Shown here piece by piece: positions 34,455 through 43,202 of a stretch of 64,000 nucleotides of DNA. Made by a program: the position numbers and the translations under genes. Source of the DNA: Anaerolentibacter hominis (GTDB taxonomy: Bacteria > Bacillota > Clostridia > Lachnospirales > Lachnospiraceae); contig NZ_JAWDIX010000001.1 in the NCBI RefSeq assembly GCF_032380675.1, positions 1,736,001 through 1,800,000 of the forward strand, written 5' to 3'. The notes under the pieces are model-generated. The model was not told the DNA's origin. It ran no database searches and worked only from the letters and a program-made list of their open reading frames with translations. Within the stretch, counting starts at the first letter, position 1. Every line of letters begins with the position of its first letter.

Positions 34455-36326
34455 TCACCCCGCCTGAATCGCAAGGTCGTGTTCCTGTTCTATCTTGTTC
34501 TCGAATTCCTCTATGGGCATCGGCCTGTAATAATAGAAACCCTGGATCAGGTCACAGCCCACTTCCTGTAAAAGTTCCACCTGCTCCTTCTTCTCGATCC
34601 CTTCTGCCACCATCTGAATGCCAAGCTGCCGCACCATGGAAATGATGCTTCTGATAATAATCTCATTCTTTTTCAGAGATACCTCCTCTCTAAAAAATGC
34701 GGCGTCCAGTTTCAGTACATCAATATCCATATCATTTAACATCCCCAGAGAGGAGTAACCCTTTCCAAAATCATCCATGGAGCACAGAAAGCCGTGCCTG
34801 TGCAGGGATGAAACAATCTGCTGCATATACTGCACATTTCCAAACGCAACCGATTCGGTAAATTCCAGTTCCAGGCAGCCGTCCGGAATCTGATATTTGT
34901 CCTTTATATCGGTGTATATATCTACAAAATCCATATTACAGAACTGTAATTTGGACACATTGACTGAAACCGGCGTAACCGGCTTGCCCGCCTTTAAGCG
35001 CCCGGAAATCCACCGACAGACTTCTTCGAAAACATAGCGGTCCAGCTTGCCGATAAAATGAGTATTTTCAAAAATAGGTATAAAAACGCCGGGGAGCAGC
35101 ATCCCGTCCGGGCTGTTCCAGCGCACCAGCGCCTCCGCACATTCAATTTTCCCTGTTGCCGGGTTAACCTTGGGCTGCATATAAACTACAAATTCCCGGT
35201 TAAACAGTGCATCATCCATCCGGTTCCGGATAGCATTTTCGGCAATCATCTTCCTGCGGATACTTTCATCATAGAACGCATAATGCTCGTCCGGCTTATT
35301 TTTCACCGTTTTCTGTGCGAAGTTCGCCCGGTCAATCAAAGCCTCCACATCCAGCTTCTCCGGAATATCCTCAATACAGCAGATGCCGCAGGCTATTGTT
35401 AAAATATGTCTGTTAGTCACCGCTTTGGACGATTCCAGGAACTCCTGATCCACATGCTTTTGAAGCGACAGAATTTCTTCTTTGCCGCTGTAATGACGCA
35501 AAGCTACAAAACGGTCCGCCACATTCCGTCCGATCAGCTCCGCCTCTGTCAGATGCTCTGTCATCAGCTCTACATACTTTTTTAACAGCTGATCGCCTTG
35601 CTCATAGCCCAGCACATCGTTCACGTATTTGAAATTCTCAAAATCTATGTAGAGAAATGCAAACTTCTCGTTCGGGTAATCCGCCAGTATACGTGCCGAA
35701 TCCTCCTTAAATCGCTCCAGATTCAGCGCGCCGGTCAATTCGTCCCGGTTTGTCATGTCTTTCAGCACCCTGTTGGTCCTGGTCAGCGCAAAAAAGCGCT
35801 TTACATATATGTATGCAACCAAAATACCGACTACAAGCCACGCAGCAGCCGTAACCAATATAAGCCTGGACAGCCAGCCGATCTGATGATCCGAATATTC
35901 CTCGATGGCAAATACCGTATCATTCGCAATGACAAACAGTTCCTCGCTGGCACTAATCAGCGCACTCTCGTCTCCGCCTGCCCGCACCTCTTTTATTTTA
36001 TCCTGTACAAATTCCCACTGCTTCTCCAGCCGGTCCAGACTGGTATTATACTTTTCGCTGTTGGTTAAAACAAGGCCGTATCGTCCCTTTCCGGTCTGAA
36101 GTTCACTTAAAATATTGTCCACATACTCCACCAGGTTCTGACTCGGCATGTGATTGGTCTCCAGTTTAACTACCCGCTGGGATGCGCCCCTTACAATCCC
36201 CACATAATTGATCAGCTTGCCATAATTGCTTATCTCAGAAATCAATTTGATCGAGGTTCCGCTGACGAAGAGCAGCAGCAGCACAAATACAGGCAGGAGC
36301 CATTTTCCCCTTATTTTCTTGTCCAT
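34455..36326 (-). CDS. c-di-GMP phosphodiesterase with degenerate GGDEF and EAL domains
   Basis: 623 aa. Two membrane helices (about residues 10-30 and 170-190) bracket an extracellular sensor of about 140 residues. The GGDEF domain has lost its motif: the site reads GRNVADRF, so cyclase activity is unlikely. The EAL domain is complete by eye: EALVRW, the Asn in VNVSKLQF, EFTES, DDFGKGYSSL, KLD, AEGIE and QGFYYYRPMP. It should hydrolyse c-di-GMP under control of an external signal. ATG 36326 is preferred to the GTG at 36365. Confidence 0.88.
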   Translation of the reverse strand: MDKKIRGKWLLPVFVLLLLFVSGTSIKLISEISNYGKLINYVGIVRGASQRVVKLETNHMPSQNLVEYVDNILSELQTGKGRYGLVLTNSEKYNTSLDRLEKQWEFVQDKIKEVRAGGDESALISASEELFVIANDTVFAIEEYSDHQIGWLSRLILVTAAAWLVVGILVAYIYVKRFFALTRTNRVLKDMTNRDELTGALNLERFKEDSARILADYPNEKFAFLYIDFENFKYVNDVLGYEQGDQLLKKYVELMTEHLTEAELIGRNVADRFVALRHYSGKEEILSLQKHVDQEFLESSKAVTNRHILTIACGICCIEDIPEKLDVEALIDRANFAQKTVKNKPDEHYAFYDESIRRKMIAENAIRNRMDDALFNREFVVYMQPKVNPATGKIECAEALVRWNSPDGMLLPGVFIPIFENTHFIGKLDRYVFEEVCRWISGRLKAGKPVTPVSVNVSKLQFCNMDFVDIYTDIKDKYQIPDGCLELEFTESVAFGNVQYMQQIVSSLHRHGFLCSMDDFGKGYSSLGMLNDMDIDVLKLDAAFFREEVSLKKNEIIIRSIISMVRQLGIQMVAEGIEKKEQVELLQEVGCDLIQGFYYYRPMPIEEFENKIEQEHDLAIQAG

Positions 36327-36449
36327 ATTTTTCTCTTTTCCATCTCGATGATCGAACCACCGCACCTTCTTATGATTTTATCATCTCCACAGATAAAATG
36401 CAATGATTTGACAGGCTTTACGCACGTTTCGTCCGGTTTATATCAATAT

Positions 36450-37085
36450 TTAAATCCCCGCTTTCGCGCATATATCCCCCAGACAGCACCGATCACAGTG
36501 CGGCTTGGTCCTGGCGGTACAAATCTCTCTTCCATGAAATACCAGTCTGTGGCAGAAATCGCTCCCTTCCTCCGGCGGTATCAGCTTCCACAGGGCCATC
36601 TCCACCTTCTTCGGTTCCTTGATGCCATCCACCAGGCCCATACGGTTAACCAGACGGATGCAATGGGTATCCGTTACAATTGCAGGCTTTCCAAATACAT
36701 CCCCCATGATAAGATTCGCGCTCTTTCGTCCCACTCCGGGCAGCTTTAACAGGGCGTCAAAATCATCCGGCACCTTTCCGCCATACTGCTCCTGCAGCTG
36801 CTTCATACAGGCGCTGATATCCCGGGCCTTGCTGTGTCCCAGGCCGCAGGGCTTTACGATGCGCTCGATCTCCTCCGGGTCCGCTCCCGCCAGAGCCTCC
36901 ACATCCGGATATCTGGCATATAAGTCCTGCACAACAACATTTACTCTGGCATCCGTGCACTGGGCGGCCAGCCGGACACTGACCAGCAGCTTCCATGCCT
37001 CATCATAGTTCAGGGTACACCCCACATCCGGATATTCTTCTTTCAGGCGCCGGATGATTTCAAGCGCCAGTTTCTCTTTTGTCAT
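36450..37085 (-). CDS. nth: Endonuclease III
   Basis: 211 aa base-excision-repair glycosylase/AP lyase for oxidised pyrimidines. The helix-hairpin-helix motif is LPGVGRKSANLIMG, with catalytic Lys (GRKSAN) and the later catalytic Asp in VTDTHCIRL. The C-terminal [4Fe-4S] loop is C-x7-C-x2-C-x5-C (CTARTKPHCDRCCLGDIC), one residue longer than the common C-x6-C-x2-C-x5-C. The second ATG (37085) is chosen because GGAG directly abuts the first. Confidence 0.94.
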   Translation of the reverse strand: MTKEKLALEIIRRLKEEYPDVGCTLNYDEAWKLLVSVRLAAQCTDARVNVVVQDLYARYPDVEALAGADPEEIERIVKPCGLGHSKARDISACMKQLQEQYGGKVPDDFDALLKLPGVGRKSANLIMGDVFGKPAIVTDTHCIRLVNRMGLVDGIKEPKKVEMALWKLIPPEEGSDFCHRLVFHGREICTARTKPHCDRCCLGDICAKAGI

Positions 37086-37189
37086 GATCATTCTCCATTC
37101 TATCTTACTTCCTGTGCAATAAGGCTCTTTGCCCTAAGATTTATAACTTCTCCCAAACGGTATGAATATTCCATTCCAGCAAATTGAAT

Positions 37190-37864
37190 TTACAGCAGAT
37201 ATCCCACAGCAATAAAAAGATAACTAAAAGCCGGTCTTCGCCTCAGTTTTAGGTATATTATACCGCTTAAAACAGAAAAGAGCATGCAGGAAATCCCATT
37301 CCACAGCTCTAATCCGACTCCCCTGGATACGAAATGAAATACACCCCAGGTCATGGCCAGCACAAGACCGCCAAATGGTATCCGGCTCTCCCTCTTCAAT
37401 CTGGTTTCAAATGCCTTTTGTCCATACAGAATAATCAGGAGAACCAGCCCCACCTCAAATACATAATAAAGATACTGTGCACAAAATTGGAACACACTCT
37501 TTCCTTCGGCCTCTCCCAGTATCTTAAACGTATTCCAGTCAATAAAGGTCATGATCTTGCAGCCTGCCAGGCATAAAAGCGCAGTGAACCAGTCTCTGCG
37601 CGGAACAGAGGGTCTGCCGGTTGCGGCGGGGTAATGGTACCGTTTGCGCGAATAAAACAGGAGACCGCTAATTACGGCCGCCCATAAGAACGCCATAAGA
37701 ATGCAGTGATTCGCCCGCTGATCCGGCGTATAATTCCATATATCCACCTGAAAGAGCATACCTTCAATCACAAATATGGAGAAATACTCCAGCAGAAACG
37801 CTCCGAAAGACAGCAAGCTCAGACGGATAAAAGGAGTCCGCTTTATATCGTTCCTATCAGTCAC
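37190..37864 (-). CDS. Hypothetical membrane protein
   Basis: 224 aa, about six hydrophobic segments with short loops and a positively charged N-terminus. I recognise no family; CPBP-type glutamic-acid motifs are absent. The start is GTG at 37864 with GGAAGG just upstream. It stands alone between nth and a divergent hydrolase gene. Confidence 0.55.
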   Translation of the reverse strand: MTDRNDIKRTPFIRLSLLSFGAFLLEYFSIFVIEGMLFQVDIWNYTPDQRANHCILMAFLWAAVISGLLFYSRKRYHYPAATGRPSVPRRDWFTALLCLAGCKIMTFIDWNTFKILGEAEGKSVFQFCAQYLYYVFEVGLVLLIILYGQKAFETRLKRESRIPFGGLVLAMTWGVFHFVSRGVGLELWNGISCMLFSVLSGIIYLKLRRRPAFSYLFIAVGYLL

Positions 37865-38074
37865 TTCGCCTTCCCCCCCGCTTCTGCAAACCGCTCTGGT
37901 CTTCTAGTGTCAATTCTATCATAACTGTTCCCTTCTGGCTATTTACATTTTACTGCCGGTACTTTGAAAGACAGGAGGGTACAGGCCGACGGCATGATTG
38001 TCCAGGAATGTTTCTGACTGGATATAATATATTTAGCTGTAAACAAAGCAGCGCGTAATACAGGAGGACTTTAC

Positions 38075-39061
38075 ATGTGTACTGCAATGACAATGCAGTT
38101 TTCCCAAGGCAATTATTTTGGCCGGACGATGGACTTTTCCTATCCCCTTGATCCCGAACTTTTCTTTGTTCCTGCCGGTTATCGATGGAACAACCTTCTT
38201 CGCACACATAACATTCAGAACCAATACAGTTATATGGGGATCGGGCAGGATATTTCGCCCGTTATTTTTGCGGATGGGGTAAATGAAATGGGATTTGCAG
38301 CGGCTGTGCTGTATTTCCCCGGTTATGCACAGTACGATCCTGCGACGGCTCCCAGAACTTCAAAACCGCCTATCGCCGCATTGGAGCTGGTCAACTTTCT
38401 GTTAGGCCTGTGCGGCAGTGTGAAACAGGCAGCCGAATTGCTTCCGTCCATACAAATTGTAGGCACAGAAGACCCAATTACCAATTCAACCGCCCCTCTC
38501 CATTGGATTTTAGCTGATCAAAGCGGTGCCTGCCTCACTGTGGAGAAAATGGCGGACGGCCTGCATCTATCGGATAATTCAATCGGCGTACTCTCCAACA
38601 GTCCGGATTTCTCATGGCATATGACAAACCTGAGAAACTATATGAATGTGACTCCAGAACAGAAGTCCCAGGCGTCATGGGGCATGACTTCGCTCTCCCC
38701 CTTTGGCCAGGGAGCAGGCACCACAGGTTTACCGGGAGATTACACGCCTCCGTCCAGATTCGTCCGCACCGCCTACTTAAAAAGTCATATCACACCTCCC
38801 GCAGATAAAACAGAAGCTGTCCTGTCCTGTTTTCATGTCATGGAAAATGTCACCATACCAAAAGGAGTTGTCGTCACAGACCGGGGTACTTCGGACTATA
38901 CTCAATACACGGCATTCGTGGATCTATCCAGGCAGGAATATTACTATAAATCTTACGGCGGGACCTGTATACGGAAGATTGCAATGCCTGAGAGGCAATC
39001 CGATCCACTTGCTATTATGTCTCTTGGCAAACTGGCTGGTCCAGCTGTTTTCAGCAGCTAG
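38075..39061 (+). CDS. Linear amide C-N hydrolase (bile salt hydrolase / penicillin V acylase family)
   Basis: 328 aa Ntn-hydrolase. Removal of Met1 would expose the nucleophile Cys2 (MCTAMTM). Arg17 and Asp20 (GRTMDF) fit the conserved active-site residues. VLSNSPDF and GDYTPPSRFVRTAYL are further family marks. The family cleaves conjugated bile salts or penicillin V; which is not decided by eye. In a gut anaerobe a bile-salt role is plausible. No signal peptide. GGAGG is 6 nt before the ATG. Confidence 0.9.
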   Translation: MCTAMTMQFSQGNYFGRTMDFSYPLDPELFFVPAGYRWNNLLRTHNIQNQYSYMGIGQDISPVIFADGVNEMGFAAAVLYFPGYAQYDPATAPRTSKPPIAALELVNFLLGLCGSVKQAAELLPSIQIVGTEDPITNSTAPLHWILADQSGACLTVEKMADGLHLSDNSIGVLSNSPDFSWHMTNLRNYMNVTPEQKSQASWGMTSLSPFGQGAGTTGLPGDYTPPSRFVRTAYLKSHITPPADKTEAVLSCFHVMENVTIPKGVVVTDRGTSDYTQYTAFVDLSRQEYYYKSYGGTCIRKIAMPERQSDPLAIMSLGKLAGPAVFSS

Positions 39062-39080
39062 AATAAGGGAGGACTGTAGA

Positions 39081-39216
39081 AAGAATCCCGCAAGCGGGAT
39101 TCTCCGCCTGCGGCGGGTTGCTCTGGCAACACAATTTCTTTCCGCCGCAGTGCGATCCCCCGGAGGGTTTGTTCTTACACAGGAAAGTTTGGAGAACTTT
39201 CCTGTGTAAGAACAAA
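39081..39216 (+). repeat. Structured 90-nt interspersed repeat plus long hairpin, copy 2
   Basis: Positions 39081-39170 match 9222-9311 at 85 of 90 bases, and several changes fall in loops. The repeat is followed by a 22-bp perfect hairpin (39168-39189 with 39195-39216) whose outer arms are unrelated to those at 9.3 kb. It starts 19 nt after the hydrolase stop codon. Confidence 0.85.
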
Positions 39217-39239
39217 AGCGCCTTTCACAAGGCGCTTTT
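39214..39239. terminator. Bidirectional terminator
   Basis: AAAAGCGCCTT/AAGGCGCTTTT, 11-bp perfect stem with a 4-nt loop, between convergent genes. Confidence 0.85.
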
Positions 39240-39279
39240 ACTAAGTTTCAAATACAATTAAACAGAACCATTTTTTTGT

Positions 39280-41241
39280 TTATTCCAGCTCGGCAGAACG
39301 GACACCCCGATCCAACGACAGCATAAAACTCTCCATTTCTTCTTCCGGCATGGGCTTAGCATAGTAAAATCCCTGAATCTGGTCTACACCAAATTCTTCC
39401 ACCAGATCTTTCTGCTCTGCTGTCTCCACACCCTCCGCGATCACATTCATTCCCAGCTCCTTAAACGTATGCGTCAGATTCTTTATAGCCAGGGCAGAAC
39501 TGCCATTGTCCATAGCCGCCCAGACAAGGCTTTTATCCAGCTTAACCGTACCAAATGGAATATTTATTACGGTTGCAATATTAGAATATCCGGTTCCAAA
39601 GTCATCCAGTCCCATCTTAATGCCGTGTTTCTCCATATCCAGCGCAAAGGCCGTCACAATCTGCGGATTCTCGGCAAGTGTACTCTCGGTAAATTCAATT
39701 TTTATAATCGGCATAGGTATTTCATTTTTCCTGATGATATGTAATACCCTCTCCTGCAAGTCCGGCTGGGAGAACTGCACTGCCGAAAAATTCACATGCA
39801 CCGCATCCAGCCTGATTCCCTCTGCGAGCATCTTATGGATAAACTGACACACCTTATCCAGCATAAGATAGGTCAAATCAATAATCAGACCGGTTTCTTC
39901 CGCAATCGGAATAAACTCCGAAGGATAGACAGGGCCAATGGGAGACTTAGGAATACGCATCAGAGATTCCGCATATTGAAAACACCTCGTCTTTACACAG
40001 TAAATTGGCTGATAATACATCTCAAAGGAAGGCTCTGCTGTCTGATCCTTTAAGATCTGTATAATCTGGCGTCTCCGTCTCATCTTCTGCAGCATCTCCT
40101 GATCACAGTAGCAGATCGATCCATACTTTCCGGATTTCGCCTGAAATACTGCATATTCAATCGCGCTGATAATTTCTTCCAGTGTCTGTGCCTCCCCCGA
40201 ATGGTAGATGGCGCCAATCACAGCCGAAATCGTAAAGCGGTAGTCATCGATCTGCCAGGATTCCGCCATCCTCTGCTGAATTTTATCAATACTCTGTACA
40301 ATCTCACTGTTCTCGTCATTTGTATATAAAAGAGCAAATTCATCCCCGCTGAAACGATACACATTTCCCGCCGGCCCAATCTGAGACAAAAACTGGCTGA
40401 TCTCCCTTAAGAATTCATCCCCCTTCTGCTGTCCGCAGGTATTATTAATCTGGCGGAAATCCCGCAGGGATATAACAATCAGGGCAAAAGGCTTTTCCGG
40501 TGATTTTTTAATCATCAGTCCCAGCATATTCAGCAGTTCCTGCCGGTTTGGAATATTAGTCAGGTAGTCCAGGGAAATCTGCCGGTTCTGTAAATGCAGA
40601 TAAATGATCAGCAGAGCACAGGTTGCCGCGGAGCCGGACAAAATAACATCCGGATAGAGCTGCTGCACGATAATAACCAGTACCGCCAGAACCGGAAACG
40701 CGGCCAGAATCCTGTATATCTCCCGGTTTAATTTCCTGTAATTTACAACCGTGATCACAATACTCGCCAGGCAGTAGGCATAAAAAATGATATAGGTAAC
40801 AGAAATCAGTCCGCCTCTTGTATAGCCCTGATCCAGGCTGATGTCGAATATGATTTTACTGAAGGGATTGATCAGAATAAGAATCGCATAGAGAGCCCCC
40901 GGAATCATTCCCAACCCTACTACGCTCCTGACTTTCTCACTGTCCGGATAAATCACGGAAACCGCATACAGAAAATAGGCCATGCCCATAAGGGGTGTCA
41001 GAACAAAATAGATGGTCGTCACAACCCAGGTCATCCATATGGGAATCAGACGATATTGATAGATCATTACGGTAGATAAAATATTTGTAAAAATGGCGCT
41101 GAACGTCACCAGCAGACACCACTGAAATATCTTGTTTTTCAAGGTGGGCAGATGGCTTCCTCTTCTGGCATAGATCCATATGATTCCCAGCATAACTAAC
41201 GATATGGCCTCAGCCGCAATATTCCACTCCAAATTATTCAC
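39280..41241 (-). CDS. Membrane GGDEF/EAL c-di-GMP enzyme
   Basis: 653 aa. The N-terminal ~220 residues hold seven or eight helices, probably a membrane sensor. The GGDEF domain (about 225-385) has the motif RFSGDEF, an SGDEF variant that can be active. The EAL domain (about 395-640) reads ESL at its name motif (AESLMRIP), but the other catalytic positions are present: VNFSAVQF, EFTES, DDFGTGYSN, KLDKS, AEGVE and QGFYYAKPMP. It may be bifunctional. The start is uncertain: GTG at 41241 without a clear binding site. Confidence 0.87.
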   Translation of the reverse strand: MNNLEWNIAAEAISLVMLGIIWIYARRGSHLPTLKNKIFQWCLLVTFSAIFTNILSTVMIYQYRLIPIWMTWVVTTIYFVLTPLMGMAYFLYAVSVIYPDSEKVRSVVGLGMIPGALYAILILINPFSKIIFDISLDQGYTRGGLISVTYIIFYAYCLASIVITVVNYRKLNREIYRILAAFPVLAVLVIIVQQLYPDVILSGSAATCALLIIYLHLQNRQISLDYLTNIPNRQELLNMLGLMIKKSPEKPFALIVISLRDFRQINNTCGQQKGDEFLREISQFLSQIGPAGNVYRFSGDEFALLYTNDENSEIVQSIDKIQQRMAESWQIDDYRFTISAVIGAIYHSGEAQTLEEIISAIEYAVFQAKSGKYGSICYCDQEMLQKMRRRRQIIQILKDQTAEPSFEMYYQPIYCVKTRCFQYAESLMRIPKSPIGPVYPSEFIPIAEETGLIIDLTYLMLDKVCQFIHKMLAEGIRLDAVHVNFSAVQFSQPDLQERVLHIIRKNEIPMPIIKIEFTESTLAENPQIVTAFALDMEKHGIKMGLDDFGTGYSNIATVINIPFGTVKLDKSLVWAAMDNGSSALAIKNLTHTFKELGMNVIAEGVETAEQKDLVEEFGVDQIQGFYYAKPMPEEEMESFMLSLDRGVRSAELE

Positions 41242-41455
41242 CCGCCTGTTCCCTCAATCGTATATCTATCGTAGCACAACGCCGGCGGCTAAACAAGAAA
41301 AACTATCCTTTTCGGAGAGCCGGTTAAGGATGTATTTCTGCCTGTTCATCCGCATCATTTCATCCTTCTGCGCAAAGAGGACCCGATTTTGCACAGAAAT
41401 CAGCCCGGCCTTTAATAATCCTGGGCCGGCCGGCATTTTTCCGCCAATTCCGCTC

Positions 41456-41483
41456 TTGCATTACAGAAGGATTAGCGTATAAT
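41456..41483 (+). promoter_or_regulatory. Promoter of the flavoprotein gene
   Basis: TTGCAT (41456-41461), 16-bp spacer, TATAAT (41478-41483), 37 bp before the ATG. Confidence 0.7.
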
Positions 41484-41520
41484 GAGCGCATACGATGTCA
41501 GAATTTAAGGAGGAATACAA

Positions 41521-42420
41521 ATGTACGATATCATTATTGTAGGCGCGGGCCCCGCAGGAATCAGTGCGGGTATCTATGCAACAAGCCGCGGACGTAAAAC
41601 ATTAGTATTAGAACAAAAGGAAGTCGGGGGCGTGATTGGAAAAGTATCCACCGTCACCCACTATTCCGGAATTATAGAGCAGGAAACAGGAGCCTCATTT
41701 GCAGAGCGTCTGAAAAATCAGGCCCTCTCTTCCGGCGTGGAGCTAAAATTGGAGCAGGTAACCGCTGTCTCCCTGAAAGGTGAGGTCAAGACCATAACGA
41801 CGAACGCAGGCGTATACGAAGCGCCGAAGGTAATCCTTGCAAATGGAACCACACCCCGTAAACTGGGAATTCCAGGTGAGGCGGAGCTCGCTGGAAAAGG
41901 CGTAGGGGCAAATGCAGCAAAGGACGGTGCCTCCTTCCAGGGCAAAAATATCTACGTGGTAGGCGGTGCGGACGGCGCGGTCAAAGAAGCCCTCTATTTA
42001 TCGAAATTTGCTGCAAAACTCACGATCATCCATTTTGAAGATGCCCTGGGATGCATCGCAGAATTTCAGAAAAAAATAGACGCTGCATCTAATATTGAAG
42101 TGCGGACAGCAACCAGGCTTGGCGCCATCTATGGAACCGACCAGATCGAAAAACTGGAGCTTGTCTCAGAAAAAGACGGAACTGTGGAAGCGATTGAAGA
42201 TCCGGGCTGCGGTATCTTCATCTATGCCGGCGCTACCCCCAACACAGAGCTCTATACAGAACTGACTCTGGAAGACGGCTACATCCCGGTAAACGAGAAA
42301 ATGGAGACAGCCATTCCCGGCGTTTACGCTGCCGGAGACATCCGTGTGAAACAGGTGCGCCAGGCCGCCACTGCGGTTGCAGACGGAGCGATCGCGGGAA
42401 TCAATGCCGCTGTGAAATAA
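41521..42420 (+). CDS. Thioredoxin-reductase-like FAD oxidoreductase lacking the CxxC pair
   Basis: 299 aa. FAD-binding GAGPAG (residues 8-13) and NAD(P)-binding GGADGA (148-153) are in place, as is the closing FAD motif YAAGDIR. Overall length and order equal thioredoxin reductase. The redox motif CATCDG is replaced: residues 131-136 read NAAKDG, so both Cys are gone. It cannot reduce thioredoxin the usual way. It may be a ferredoxin/flavodoxin-NAD(P) reductase, an NADH oxidase, or work with another partner. It has its own promoter and follows no operon partner. Confidence 0.85.
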   Translation: MYDIIIVGAGPAGISAGIYATSRGRKTLVLEQKEVGGVIGKVSTVTHYSGIIEQETGASFAERLKNQALSSGVELKLEQVTAVSLKGEVKTITTNAGVYEAPKVILANGTTPRKLGIPGEAELAGKGVGANAAKDGASFQGKNIYVVGGADGAVKEALYLSKFAAKLTIIHFEDALGCIAEFQKKIDAASNIEVRTATRLGAIYGTDQIEKLELVSEKDGTVEAIEDPGCGIFIYAGATPNTELYTELTLEDGYIPVNEKMETAIPGVYAAGDIRVKQVRQAATAVADGAIAGINAAVK

Positions 42421-42430
42421 GGGCTTTGCG

Positions 42431-42518
42431 ATGATTCCAAAGGTTTGGAATCATGAGTAAGATATAGAATGAAAAAAGCACCTCGTCGGCTGACGGATAA
42501 GTCAGTGACGGGGTGCTT
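42431..42518. terminator. Two hairpins ending the flavoprotein gene and the defence operon
   Basis: First hairpin ATGATTCCAAA/TTTGGAATCAT (42431-42454). Second, larger hairpin AAGCACC/GGTGCTT (42476-42518) with inner CTGAC/GTCAG pairing. On the minus strand the second is followed by TTTTTTC, a good terminator for the defence operon. Confidence 0.75.
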
Positions 42519-42549
42519 GGTGGTTAGAGGGCAGAATACTTCGGAACAA

Positions 42550-43152
42550 TCAAGATGAAATTTTCTTCTTCTCTTCTTCGGATTTTTCTTCTATTAATTC
42601 GGCTATGATAGCCATATAGTCTTCGTAGAAGCTATATCTACTCGTGCCGTCTGAAATAAAATCATATATTTGAAAAACAAAGATACATATGGCAAAAGTA
42701 AGAAAGGAAATCATTAGGAAAAATAGGATGAAAAATGTTCCTAGTCGAATCATGATTTCTATCCAGTGCATGCCATCGAAATCAGTAATAAACGATTTAA
42801 AGTTGTCCACTGGATAATCCATTAGTGCGGGAATTAATATCGCTGACAGCATTGCCACTGAAATAGGGGTAAAAAATGTCTTTAAAATACCCAGATAGGT
42901 ATTTCCACCTCTCTTTTTATTGTTTAGAAAGCGGTTAAACTCAATTAATTGATCTACTGACAAGGTTTGAAATTTACTCTTTACATAACACTTCCATTCC
43001 TTATATCTGGTAAAACGCTTGTCGACAGGAATCTTTTTCCATTGGCGTTTACGCTTTATATCTCCACAAACAAATTTATAAATCTGAAATTGTTCACTAT
43101 ATCGATAGTCCGCTATTTCTTCCCACTGTTTTTCATAGTTATCCTTACGCAT
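42550..43152 (-). CDS. Two-helix membrane protein in a defence operon
   Basis: 200 aa. A charged N-terminal ~95 residues (Lys/Arg/Trp-rich), two hydrophobic segments at about 92-112 and 135-168, and an acidic-then-basic C-terminus. No family recognised. It is last in an AT-rich unit with an EVE-HNH nuclease and an AbiH-like protein, about 50 nt after the former. Membrane proteins often act as effectors in such units; here that is only a guess. GAGGAAG precedes the ATG. Confidence 0.55.
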   Translation of the reverse strand: MRKDNYEKQWEEIADYRYSEQFQIYKFVCGDIKRKRQWKKIPVDKRFTRYKEWKCYVKSKFQTLSVDQLIEFNRFLNNKKRGGNTYLGILKTFFTPISVAMLSAILIPALMDYPVDNFKSFITDFDGMHWIEIMIRLGTFFILFFLMISFLTFAICIFVFQIYDFISDGTSRYSFYEDYMAIIAELIEEKSEEEKKKISS

Positions 43153-43202
43153 ATATGCTTCCTCTTTTGCAGGGCCGCCTGAAATAAAGTATGAAAGGTT
43201 GA

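Noticed and set aside
41281..41440. Possible small gene before the flavoprotein
   Set aside because: The only open frame has no start signal and mixed composition; the stretch looks like ordinary spacer with a GGCCGGCCGG inverted repeat.
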